Below, piece after piece: positions 6,946 through 14,868 of a DNA stretch of 16,997 nucleotides (position 1 is the stretch's first letter; each line of letters begins with the position of its first letter). Made by a program: the position numbers and the translations under genes. The DNA is from an uncultured Dorea sp. (lineage in GTDB: Bacteria; Bacillota; Clostridia; Lachnospirales; Lachnospiraceae), in assembly GCA_910586965.1 (NCBI GenBank), contig CAJUMF010000053.1:1-16997 (forward strand), read 5' to 3'. The notes beneath the pieces are model-generated. The model did not search any database and had not been told where the DNA came from. It was given only the letters and a program-made list of their open reading frames with translations.

Positions 6946-7894
6946 TGTATTACTGGTTCTCCCCACGATTCAGCCCAACGGCGTAAAATATCTGGAAGAG
7001 AACAGCCATGTGCGCTATGCGCCGGACGGACAGAAAGAGACCCTTATCCGGTATATAAATGAAAATCAGACGGAAGCAGTCGTAACCCGCAGTGAACAGA
7101 TTGATAGAGAGATCATGGATGCAAGTCCGTCTCTGAAAGTGATCGCCCAGCACGGTGTGGGGCTTGACAATATAGATGTACAGGAAGCAACCAGGCATGG
7201 GATCAAAGTATTAAATGTCCCGGACGGCAATTATATCTCTGTTGCAGAACATACGATGGCATTTATCTTAGCCTTAAGCCGCAGCCTTCGGATCAATGAC
7301 TGCAGTGTGCGCCGAGATGCATGGTATTCCAGAGAAAACAGGTATACGATGGAAATTTTCGGGAAAAGTCTTTTGATCGTGGGACTGGGGCGTATCGGAA
7401 GGGCAGTGGCAGAACGGGCAAAGGCTTTCGGTATGCAGGTGACGGCTTACGACGGGTTTGTCCCGGCAGAGGATATGGAAAAGTTAAACGTTGAGAAAGC
7501 CGCAAGTCTGGAGGACGGACTTAAGAAAGCGGATTTTGTCACGCTGCATGTCCCTCTGACAGCAGAAACCCTGGGGATGATGTCCGCAGAACAGTTCAAA
7601 GTCATGAAAAGCAGCGCCTATATCATCAACATGGGACGGGGACCGGTTGTGGATGAGGAAGCTCTTATTCAGGCGCTGCAAGAAAGGGAGATTGCCGGAG
7701 CCGGCCTTGACGTTTTGTCTGTGGAGCCGCCGAAGGCTGACAATCCTTTGCTTTCCATGGATCAAGTGATATTCACTCCCCATATCGGCGGTGATACACG
7801 GGAGGCGAAGATGCGCACATCAGAGATCTTGTCCCGGAGTGTCATTGACGCACTTGACGGGATGGAAGTATATAACCAGGTAAATAAATTTTAG
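6935..7894 (+). CDS. D-isomer specific 2-hydroxyacid dehydrogenase (NAD-dependent)
   Basis: 319 residues, typical of the short D-2-hydroxyacid dehydrogenases without an ACT domain. The nucleotide-binding loop VGLGRIG is at 149-155 with an acidic residue (D173) at the end of the following strand, pointing to NAD rather than NADP. The catalytic triad is complete: R235 in NMGRGPVVDE, E264 in LDVLSVEPP, H283 in TPHIGGDT. It reversibly converts a 2-oxo acid to a D-2-hydroxy acid; sequence alone does not separate hydroxypyruvate, 3-phosphoglycerate, 2-oxoisocaproate or glyoxylate types. I chose ATG 6935 (MKHNVLLVLP), with AAGGA nine bases upstream; the longer frame from 6884 would run inside the antiporter gene. 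The 11-bp overlap with the upstream gene suggests coupling. Because of the operon context I favour a catabolic role over serine biosynthesis. Confidence 0.92.
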   Translation: MKHNVLLVLPTIQPNGVKYLEENSHVRYAPDGQKETLIRYINENQTEAVVTRSEQIDREIMDASPSLKVIAQHGVGLDNIDVQEATRHGIKVLNVPDGNYISVAEHTMAFILALSRSLRINDCSVRRDAWYSRENRYTMEIFGKSLLIVGLGRIGRAVAERAKAFGMQVTAYDGFVPAEDMEKLNVEKAASLEDGLKKADFVTLHVPLTAETLGMMSAEQFKVMKSSAYIINMGRGPVVDEEALIQALQEREIAGAGLDVLSVEPPKADNPLLSMDQVIFTPHIGGDTREAKMRTSEILSRSVIDALDGMEVYNQVNKF

Positions 7895-7907
7895 GAGGAT
7901 AAGAAAG

Positions 7908-8795
7908 ATGATAAGATTAGAGGGTATTATGACGGCACTTGTAACGCCGATGAATGAGGATGGTACAGTAAATGAACAGGAACTTATAAGTCTGATCGAT
8001 TATCAGATCGAGCATAAGGTAAGCAGTCTTTTGATTCTTGGAGGCACGGGAGAGTACACATCCATGACCTATGAAGAGAAATGTCAGGTGATCGATATCA
8101 GTGTCCGTGCAGTACATAAAAGAATACCTGTTGTGGCGGGGGTCTTAGACACCGGTATCGGAGAATGCCTTAAATTCTGCAAATATTGTAAGCAGGCAGG
8201 TGCGGACGCACTGCTTGTCTGTACACCGTATTATTTTTCCAGCACTCAGGAAGCCCTTGTGGAATACTATACCACCGTGGACCGGGAAGTGGATCTGCCG
8301 ATCCTTGTCTATAATATACCGTCAAAGACAGGGGTGAATGTAACTCCGGATACGATGGTAAAGCTCACAGAAAAGATGAAGAATCTTGTGGGGATAAAGG
8401 AGTGTGCGGCAATCGGGCAGGCGATCGAGCTGTATCTGAAAGTAGGAAAGAAGATCAATGTCCTTACCGGTTCGGAGTTCGCGGCCGTTGCGCTGATGGC
8501 TTACGGGTTTGACGGGGCAGTCATGGCTACGGCTAATGTGGTGCCGGATGCGTGGGTTAAGATGTATGAGCTGGTAAAGAAGGGAAAGGTCAATGAGGCG
8601 ATGGAACTGTTCCTTAAGTATGCTCCGCTGTTTCATGCGATCTTCAGTGAGAATTATGTGGGTCCGTTAAAATATGCTATGGAAAGAGCAGGGATTTCCT
8701 GCGGGCAGTCGCAGCTCCTTCCATTGATCGCACCAAAACCAGAGACGCTTAAGCTTGTTGGCGCACAGATGCGTTCCCTTGGGTTGACAGTATAA
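7908..8795 (+). CDS. DapA/NanA superfamily class I aldolase, substrate unknown
   Basis: 295-residue TIM-barrel protein of the dihydrodipicolinate synthase/N-acetylneuraminate lyase family. The Schiff-base lysine is K164 in GIKE, the proton-relay tyrosine is Y135 in YNIPSKTG, and the pyruvate carboxylate loop is GGTGE at 45-49. Two features argue against true DHDPS: the usual GTTGE loop reads GGTGE, and the arginine that binds aspartate semialdehyde in YNxPSRTG is K140. The region that normally reads NPIPVK reads ENYVGPLK. It more likely cleaves (or forms) a 4-hydroxy-2-oxo acid, releasing pyruvate and an aldehyde. AGGAGG overlaps the stop codon of the dehydrogenase gene and lies nine bases before the start, so both are in one operon. 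No terminator hairpin follows, so some read-through into the next gene is possible. Confidence 0.9.
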   Translation: MIRLEGIMTALVTPMNEDGTVNEQELISLIDYQIEHKVSSLLILGGTGEYTSMTYEEKCQVIDISVRAVHKRIPVVAGVLDTGIGECLKFCKYCKQAGADALLVCTPYYFSSTQEALVEYYTTVDREVDLPILVYNIPSKTGVNVTPDTMVKLTEKMKNLVGIKECAAIGQAIELYLKVGKKINVLTGSEFAAVALMAYGFDGAVMATANVVPDAWVKMYELVKKGKVNEAMELFLKYAPLFHAIFSENYVGPLKYAMERAGISCGQSQLLPLIAPKPETLKLVGAQMRSLGLTV

Positions 8796-8836
8796 TATCA
8801 GCAAATCATTCAATTCCAATATTGATAATATACATG

Positions 8837-8865
8837 TACCATTCTATTTCGAAATGTAGTATAAT
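8837..8865 (+). promoter_or_regulatory. Promoter of the transglutaminase-like gene, second copy of 29-bp motif
   Basis: TATAAT at 8860-8865 is preceded by GAAATGTAG and, 17 bases upstream of the -10, by TACCAT. The block matches the flotillin promoter block at 25 of 29 positions; differences are confined to four positions in the middle. The -10 lies 43 bases before the chosen start codon, which supports starting the gene at 8909. Confidence 0.55.
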
Positions 8866-8908
8866 ATATGAACTACAAGAAAAAAGCGAAATGATGACAG
8901 GAGTAAAT

Positions 8909-10642
8909 ATGAAAGGGTGTAAATTGGGATTGAACAAGATGATCGTGTTAATGGCAACTGCCTTTCTGTGCATGTGCAATATAGGAGGATACAGGACTCT
9001 GAATGTACGGGCGGAAGATGCGGCAGTTGCCAAAGACACGGTACAGATGACGCTTAAAGACGATACAGAAGAGTTCGCAGAGACGCAGGAGTTTGTATTT
9101 GATGAACTTGCTGACAACGATGTACTGCTGATGGATTATATCGACCGGCAGTTTTTCGGGGATGAAGATACAACTCTTTCTGAATACGGTATGGTCGGTG
9201 ACAAGAAGTTGACCAATGGGAATGAAAAAAAGATTTACAGAGAATTAAAGGCTTCTGTAGAGAAAATAGCAAATGGCACCAGAAGGTCCTCGGTCATTGA
9301 AGTTGGTGGTCTGCGTATCAGCCTGTCCGGGTGGGAGAAGTCTGTCAGAAAGGTCATGTCTTATTTGATGATGGATTGTCCCTACGATCTGTACTGGTTT
9401 GATAAGAATGCAGCACTTGTATCTGTGAAAGGTTATGGAAGTACGATCAATACCGTGACGTTTTCTTTTACAGTTGCATTGGAGTATCAGGGAGATACGG
9501 CATATATGACAGACTCCGCGAAGATAGGTGCGGCCAAGAAAGCTGTGTCCAATGCCAAGACAATTGTAGAAGAACATGCGGGTGAGTCCGATCGGGAAAA
9601 GCTTAGCAGTTATTGCCGGGAGATCTGTGATCTGGTATCTTATAATACAAAAGCTGCCTACAGCGATATGGCCTACGGGAATCCGTGGCAGCTCATATGG
9701 GTGTTTGACGGGAATCCCAGCACCAAAGTTGTATGTGAAGGCTACGCGAAAGCGTTCCAGTATCTATGCGATCTGTCCGTATTTGAAAGCGGTACTGTCT
9801 GCTATACGGTTACCGGTGTGATGGGTGACGGAGTAAATTCCGAAAATCATATGTGGAACATTGTTACGTTAAATGGAGAAAATTATCTGGTGGATGTGAC
9901 AAACTGTGATACGGGCGGAGTTGGTTCGGATGGTTCCCTGTTTTTGGCAAAGCCGAAGAGCGGGACTGTGAAGACCGGGTATACATTTTTAAATTCGAAA
10001 AAGCGTTCTGTAATGTATGCGTATGATTCCGACAGTAAATCTCTGCTTGGGAAAAGCATACTGAAATTGAACGATGAGAAGGAAGAGCTGACAACTGTTC
10101 TAAGCCTGAATGGTCAGAAATTGAAGAATGATGCGCTGCTTAAGGTGACCAATGGGAAAAAATATTCATTTAAAGCGTCAGTCACCGATGCTGCGGGGAA
10201 ACGCATCACAGGCAGCGGCGGAAAAGTAACATGGTCAACATCAAACAAAAAGATAGCATCCGTTACTTCGTCAGGGAAAGTTACTGTAAAGAAAAAAGCA
10301 GGCGCAGTCACGATCACGGCAAGAGCGGCGGACGGCAGCGCGGCGAAAGTCAGGCTGAAAGCCGGTAAAAGCGCTGTGAAGGCCGCAAAAGTAAAAATTG
10401 TTGCAGAAAAAAGAACCATGTATCTGAGCAAGGATAGAACGCAGACTTTAAAAGCGATTGTAAAGCCTGCCAGTGCGGCAGTCCGAAAAGTCACTTGGAA
10501 GTCTTCCAATAAAAAAATTGCTGTTGTTAATTCCAAAGGGAAAGTAACTGCGAAAAAATCCGGAACTGTGAAGATAACAGCTATTGCGAAGGACGGAAGC
10601 AAGAAGAAAGCAGTGATAACGATCAAGATAAAAAAGAAGTAG
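8909..10642 (+). CDS. Secreted transglutaminase-like protein with two BIG2 Ig-like repeats
   Basis: 577 residues. The start at 8909 gives a Sec signal peptide (MKGCKLGLNK, hydrophobic core 11-27, likely cleavage after VRA at 34-35) and has AGGAG five bases upstream; the frame opens earlier at 8822, but that lies upstream of the promoter. Residues about 225-335 form a transglutaminase/protease-like core with the full triad: C276 in VVCEGYAKAFQYL, H314 in ENHMWNIV, D329 in YLVDVTN. Two bacterial Ig-like group 2 repeats follow, near 437-484 (VTWSTSNKKIASVTSSGKVT) and 526-573 (VTWKSSNKKIAVVNSKGKVT), and the protein ends in lysine-rich KIKIKKK. Residues 40-220 are not recognised. There is no LPXTG sortase signal; retention at the wall would have to be through the basic repeats. 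Such proteins are common in Lachnospiraceae; activity (crosslinking, protease or none) is unproven. Confidence 0.88.
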   Translation: MKGCKLGLNKMIVLMATAFLCMCNIGGYRTLNVRAEDAAVAKDTVQMTLKDDTEEFAETQEFVFDELADNDVLLMDYIDRQFFGDEDTTLSEYGMVGDKKLTNGNEKKIYRELKASVEKIANGTRRSSVIEVGGLRISLSGWEKSVRKVMSYLMMDCPYDLYWFDKNAALVSVKGYGSTINTVTFSFTVALEYQGDTAYMTDSAKIGAAKKAVSNAKTIVEEHAGESDREKLSSYCREICDLVSYNTKAAYSDMAYGNPWQLIWVFDGNPSTKVVCEGYAKAFQYLCDLSVFESGTVCYTVTGVMGDGVNSENHMWNIVTLNGENYLVDVTNCDTGGVGSDGSLFLAKPKSGTVKTGYTFLNSKKRSVMYAYDSDSKSLLGKSILKLNDEKEELTTVLSLNGQKLKNDALLKVTNGKKYSFKASVTDAAGKRITGSGGKVTWSTSNKKIASVTSSGKVTVKKKAGAVTITARAADGSAAKVRLKAGKSAVKAAKVKIVAEKRTMYLSKDRTQTLKAIVKPASAAVRKVTWKSSNKKIAVVNSKGKVTAKKSGTVKITAIAKDGSKKKAVITIKIKKK

Positions 10643-10665
10643 GGCATCCGATAAATAACTGCAGG

Positions 10666-10691
10666 CAGACAGTATATGTCTGTCTGTTTTT
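10666..10691 (+). terminator. Rho-independent terminator after the transglutaminase-like gene
   Basis: CAGACAG (10666-10672), a seven-base loop, CTGTCTG (10680-10686), then five T. It lies 23 bases after the stop codon and separates this gene from the asnB operon. Confidence 0.8.
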
Positions 10692-10711
10692 ACATTTTAG
10701 ATACATTTTTA

Positions 10712-10742
10712 TTGAACTTTGGAGATTTCTCTCTCGTAGAAT
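10712..10742 (+). promoter_or_regulatory. Weak candidate promoter of the asnB operon
   Basis: TTGAAC (10712-10717) and TAGAAT (10737-10742) are reasonable hexamers, but the 19-base spacing is long. The perfect TATAAT at 10759-10764 lacks a -35 element and lies too close to the ribosome binding site. The true promoter is uncertain. Confidence 0.25.
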
Positions 10743-10785
10743 ACTGCCATACAGAAACTATAATAACAAAAGAGGAGGAGTAAGT

Positions 10786-12672
10786 ATGTGCGGGATATGC
10801 GGGATGATCGGAAAGGTGGATAATAAAGAGCAGATACTTCAAGGGATGATGAAAGCAATCGAACACCGCGGGCCGGACGGCAGCGAGAGTTATATTGCCG
10901 AGGAGGCGGCGCTCGGCTTTCAGAGACTCAGTATCATCGATCTGGATACGGGGATGCAGCCGATGTTCAATGAGGAGGGGGACAAGGTGCTGGTATTCAA
11001 CGGTGAGATCTACAATTATTGGATATTAAAAGAAATGCTGGTGCAGAAAGGACATACTTTTCGGACGACCTCTGACTCGGAAGTCCTTTTGCATGGATAT
11101 GAGGAATTCGGGGAGGGGATGCTTTCTAAGCTTCGGGGGATGTTCGGATTCGCAATCTGGGATGAGGAGAAGAAAGAGCTATTTGCTGCCCGGGATTTTT
11201 TTGGCATCAAGCCATTTTACTATGCGGTGATCGGCGGGACGCTGGTGTTTGCTTCAGAGATCAAGAGTATCCTTGAGTATCCGGGATATGAAAGAAAGAT
11301 AAATGAAGAGGCATTGGAACAATATCTTTCCTTCCAGTATTCCGTCCTGCCGGAGACATTCTTCAAGGGGATATATAAGCTTTTGCCGGGACATTATCTT
11401 ACCTATAAGAATCATGTGCTTCAGGTAGTGCGGTATTTTGAGGCTTCCCTTAAACCGGAGAGACATGAAAGCATGAAACATGCACTGAAAGATGTAGAGG
11501 ATATTATGAGGCAGTCGGTAAGGAGGCATTTGATCAGTGATGTGGAGGTGGGGAGTTTTCTGTCAGGCGGAGTGGATTCAGGACTGATTGCGGCCATATC
11601 CGGATGTATTAAGACTTTCACCGTAGGTTTTTGCGGGGAGGGAGACCTGTATGATGAGACAGGGGATGCGAAGGAGCTGGCGGATACACTTCGCCTGAAG
11701 AATAGCTGCAGGTACATAGAAAAAGAAGAATTTAAAAAAGCGGTTCCGGAAGTCATGTACTATCTGGATGAGCCATCCGGAGATGCATCGGCTGTGGCGC
11801 TTTATTTTCTGGCGCAGGAAGCGTCAAAGGAGGTGAAGGTCGTGCTGTCGGGGGAAGGATCGGATGAAATATTCGGCGGTTATAATATTTACCGGGAGCC
11901 GAAGATGTTAAAGCTGATTGATTGGCTGCCCTTAAGTTTTCGAAAAAAGCTGGCCAGTATGGCACAAAAGCTTCCCAAATCTATGAAAGGCCGGGGATAT
12001 CTTATACGTGCTTCGCTTCCGGTAGCCGAAAGGTATATCGGAAACGCATACATTTTCCATGAGGAGGAAAAAGCGCGGCTTTTAAAGCGGGAAGTGACGA
12101 AGCAGGCGAAGGAAATTATTGAGGGAACTTACGATGATACAAGCCATCTGAACGATTCTGAGAAGATGCAGTCGGTGGATTTAAAGTATTGGCTTCCGGG
12201 AGATATCTTACAGAAAGCCGATCGGATGAGCATGGCTCACTCCCTGGAGCTTCGGGTGCCGTTTCTTGACTGGGATGTATTCCGAATTGCGAGAGGGCTT
12301 CCTTGCCGGATGAAGCTTCGCCGTCATACAACAAAGTATATATTGCGGAGGGCCGCCTGCGCTTACCTCCCAAAACCGTCTTTTTCAAAACCAAAGCTTG
12401 GATTCCCTGTGCCAATCCGCAACTGGCTGAAGGATGAAGACTGGTATGAGAATATAAAGGCTGCCTTCGGGGGAGAAACGGCAGCCATTTATTTTCATAC
12501 AGATTATCTGATGGAACTTTTGGAAGAGCATAAAAAGGGGACAGCGGATAACAGCAGAAAGATATGGACGGTGTATGTTTTCCTTGTGTGGTATCATATT
12601 TTTTTTGAATCACATGGAAATATAGATTATAATAGATACAGAGAATGCTCGGTAAGGGGACAGATGGGATGA
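10786..12672 (+). CDS. asnB: Glutamine-hydrolysing asparagine synthetase family protein (AsnB type)
   Basis: 628 residues with both AsnB domains. The N-terminal Ntn glutaminase has catalytic Cys2 directly after the initiator Met (MCGICGMIG), HRGPDG at 27-32 and NGEIYN at 72-77. The C-terminal synthetase domain has the ATP pyrophosphatase loop SGGVDSG at 260-266 and SGEGSDEIFGGY further on. The reaction moves glutamine-derived ammonia onto an ATP-activated carboxylate, classically aspartate to asparagine. Close relatives in Bacillus subtilis, Clostridioides difficile and corynebacteria (LtsA) amidate meso-diaminopimelate in peptidoglycan precursors. Because the gene is followed without a gap by a two-component system and a lipoprotein, the wall role is worth considering; the sequence does not decide it. 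AGGAGGAG precedes the start, and the stop overlaps the response regulator start (ATGA). Confidence 0.92.
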   Translation: MCGICGMIGKVDNKEQILQGMMKAIEHRGPDGSESYIAEEAALGFQRLSIIDLDTGMQPMFNEEGDKVLVFNGEIYNYWILKEMLVQKGHTFRTTSDSEVLLHGYEEFGEGMLSKLRGMFGFAIWDEEKKELFAARDFFGIKPFYYAVIGGTLVFASEIKSILEYPGYERKINEEALEQYLSFQYSVLPETFFKGIYKLLPGHYLTYKNHVLQVVRYFEASLKPERHESMKHALKDVEDIMRQSVRRHLISDVEVGSFLSGGVDSGLIAAISGCIKTFTVGFCGEGDLYDETGDAKELADTLRLKNSCRYIEKEEFKKAVPEVMYYLDEPSGDASAVALYFLAQEASKEVKVVLSGEGSDEIFGGYNIYREPKMLKLIDWLPLSFRKKLASMAQKLPKSMKGRGYLIRASLPVAERYIGNAYIFHEEEKARLLKREVTKQAKEIIEGTYDDTSHLNDSEKMQSVDLKYWLPGDILQKADRMSMAHSLELRVPFLDWDVFRIARGLPCRMKLRRHTTKYILRRAACAYLPKPSFSKPKLGFPVPIRNWLKDEDWYENIKAAFGGETAAIYFHTDYLMELLEEHKKGTADNSRKIWTVYVFLVWYHIFFESHGNIDYNRYRECSVRGQMG

Positions 12673-13385
12673 ATGCAGAAAAAGTAAGGATACTTGTCAT
12701 AGAAGATGAGAAACCTATTGCGGATATTCTGGAATATGATCTTAAAAAAGAGGATTTTGAAGTCAGATGTGCCTATACAGGTGCAGAAGGATTAAAGATA
12801 ACAGAAGAGTTTGCCCCGCAGCTTGTACTGCTGGACTGGATGCTTCCTGACTTGAGCGGGGTGGATATCTTGAAGCTTCTGACGGAAAGGTATACCATGC
12901 CTGTGATCATGCTGACGGCCAGAGGCACTGTCGATGACAAAGTGTACGGCTTATCCTGCGGGGCAGACGATTACATCACGAAACCTTTTGACCTCAGGGA
13001 GGTTAATATGCGGGTGCAGGCGGTGCTCAGAAGATTTCAAAAATCAGAGGGCGGGCACGGGAAAAAGGATGGGGCGCATACCAGGCATATTAAGGATGCT
13101 GTCATCCATATCCAGGAGCGGACGGTTATACAATGCGGCGAGCCGGTAGAGCTTACGCCCAAGGAATTTGATCTCCTTGTGTGGCTTGTCACCCATCCCC
13201 GGTTCGTCTTCACAAGAAACCGTCTTTTGGATGAGATATGGGGGTATGATTTTGCCGGGGATACCCGGACGGTAGATATGCATATTCAGAGACTTAGAAA
13301 GAAGCTTCATGCAGGAGAGTCGATCATTACGGTATTTGGTGTGGGGTATAAGTATGTACCAGAAAAAAATAAAGTTTGTCAATAG
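12669..13385 (+). CDS. OmpR/PhoB-family response regulator
   Basis: 238 residues: a receiver domain (about 5-120) and a C-terminal winged helix DNA-binding domain (about 140-230). The acidic pocket is E12-D13 in VIEDEKP, the phosphoacceptor is D56 in LLDWMLPDLSG, the switch threonine is T83 in MLTARG, and the conserved lysine is K105 in ITKPFD. The effector domain shows ELTPKEFDLL, RNRLLDEIWGYDF, TRTVDMHIQRLRKKL and VFGVGYKY, typical of the PhoB/VanR/WalR group. I place the start at 12669 (MNAEKVRILVIEDE), which overlaps the asnB stop as ATGA; an upstream in-frame ATG at 12645 lies inside asnB. It would be phosphorylated by the kinase encoded next and may control its own operon. Confidence 0.95.
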   Translation: MNAEKVRILVIEDEKPIADILEYDLKKEDFEVRCAYTGAEGLKITEEFAPQLVLLDWMLPDLSGVDILKLLTERYTMPVIMLTARGTVDDKVYGLSCGADDYITKPFDLREVNMRVQAVLRRFQKSEGGHGKKDGAHTRHIKDAVIHIQERTVIQCGEPVELTPKEFDLLVWLVTHPRFVFTRNRLLDEIWGYDFAGDTRTVDMHIQRLRKKLHAGESIITVFGVGYKYVPEKNKVCQ

Positions 13386-14868
13386 TATTTTGTTTCGGAT
13401 GAGCCTTTGGGTTTTAGGAGTCGGAATCGGCGGGATCCTTTTGATCACATGCTTTGTGAGATTGCAGATGCGACACAATATAGAGAAACAGGTAACGGAG
13501 GAGATGCAGCAAATTCGGGATAATACGCTTCTCTATGTACACCAGATACTTCTTCTTAACAATGAAGTTGTGGGGGAGGAAGGATTTGAAGAAAGTGTAC
13601 GGGCAGTGATGCAGCAATTGAAAAGCGTCGGATACCGGGAAGCGGCATATTACAATTTAGACGGGGAACTGTTAGAACAAAGCGGAAGCCGGATTGAACC
13701 CGGCGTGAAGCGGGAGGACTTTGAAAGGGCAAAGGAGTTAGACAGCACCTTTACTTTAAATTGCAGGAAAGACAGCCAGTGCGAAGTGTATTTTACAATG
13801 CCGGTAGAGATTATGGGAAAGCGGATTGGCTATATCAGTTATTTCTTTGATTACGGGGAACAGTACCGGCGGGAATGGAACACTTTTGAGCGGACGTTGT
13901 GGATCACGGCGGTTATTTTTGCACTGATCTGTCTCATTACATGGATCATGCTGTACCGGGTGATTTCCTCCATACGGAGCTTGAGCAGTGTGACAACTGA
14001 GATTTCCTCCCGGCTTTCAGAAGGGCAGTTTGACCGCGACGCAGCAAAACGGTTAACGCTTAATGTGCGCAAAGATGAGATTGGGGAGTTGTCTTTGAAT
14101 TTTACCAGGATGCTTGATGTGGCAGAGGAACAGTTTCAGCGAATACAGGATGATAACTGTCGGATCCGAAAGCTTCTTAACAGCCGTCAGGAATTTTACA
14201 ACAATGTCACCCATGAACTTAAGACACCCCTCACTACAATCTCAGGCTATGCACAGCTTATGGAAACGAATGGGCAGGGAGATGAAGAACTGTTCCATAA
14301 AGGGACGGAGCACATTTTGAAGGAGAGTATGAGGCTTCATCGGATGGTCGTGCAGCTTTTGGAGATGCAGGAAGAAAAGGGGGCAGAAAAAAAGAAGATT
14401 TTGAATCTGACAGGGCTTATTGTAAATGTGGCAGACACGATGCAGATCAAAGCGAAACGGCATGGCAGCAGAATCCGATTGGAAGGAATAGAAAAGAACT
14501 ATTATATTGAGGGACGGGAAGATAAACTTTGCCAGGTTTTTATCAATCTGCTGGACAATGCCATTAAGTACGGAGAGCCGGAAGAGACCATATTGATTGT
14601 GGCTGCTGCAAAAAAAGGCAGGGTGTGTATTTCAGTAATAAACAAGGGACAGGGAATTGAAGCGAATGAACTGGAAAATATCTTTGAACCGTTTTTCCGC
14701 GCAGACAGGGAACTTTCCAGAGAACTTGGCAGCACGGGGCTGGGGCTTTCGATCTCCAGAAAGATAGTGACAGAACATGGAGGGAACATCGAGGTGAAGA
14801 GTACACCGGGGGAGAAGACGATTTTTACGGTTAGCTTTCCTGGGGCAGAAAGTGAGGTGAGCCCATGA
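13354..14868 (+). CDS. Membrane sensor histidine kinase
   Basis: 504 residues. TM1 at about 17-36, an extracellular sensor region of about 145 residues, TM2 at about 182-201, then HAMP (about 202-258). The DHp domain has the phosphorylated H287 in NNVTHELKTPL. The catalytic domain has the N box NLLDNAIKYGE (398-408), GQGI (432-435, replacing the usual DTGIGI), F box EPFFR and G2 box GSTGLGL (459-465). The sensor region contains two cysteines (C137, C143) that could form a disulfide. The start at 13354 (MYQKKIKF) gives a 32-bp overlap with the response regulator gene and has a GTGGGG stretch 7 bases upstream; an ATG at 13399 is a less likely alternative because it would remove the cytosolic tail before TM1. 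The signal sensed is unknown. Confidence 0.94.
   Translation: MYQKKIKFVNSILFRMSLWVLGVGIGGILLITCFVRLQMRHNIEKQVTEEMQQIRDNTLLYVHQILLLNNEVVGEEGFEESVRAVMQQLKSVGYREAAYYNLDGELLEQSGSRIEPGVKREDFERAKELDSTFTLNCRKDSQCEVYFTMPVEIMGKRIGYISYFFDYGEQYRREWNTFERTLWITAVIFALICLITWIMLYRVISSIRSLSSVTTEISSRLSEGQFDRDAAKRLTLNVRKDEIGELSLNFTRMLDVAEEQFQRIQDDNCRIRKLLNSRQEFYNNVTHELKTPLTTISGYAQLMETNGQGDEELFHKGTEHILKESMRLHRMVVQLLEMQEEKGAEKKKILNLTGLIVNVADTMQIKAKRHGSRIRLEGIEKNYYIEGREDKLCQVFINLLDNAIKYGEPEETILIVAAAKKGRVCISVINKGQGIEANELENIFEPFFRADRELSRELGSTGLGLSISRKIVTEHGGNIEVKSTPGEKTIFTVSFPGAESEVSP

Noticed and set aside
8784..8796. TTGACA followed by TATAAT at the end of the aldolase gene
   Set aside because: The two hexamers are one base apart, so they cannot act together as a sigma-A promoter.
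10759..10764. Perfect TATAAT before asnB
   Set aside because: No -35 hexamer at 15-19 bases, and the start of transcription would fall on the ribosome binding site.
12116..12700. 194-codon minus-strand ORF opposite asnB
   Set aside because: It is antisense to conserved asnB sequence, resembles no protein and lacks a ribosome binding site I can support.
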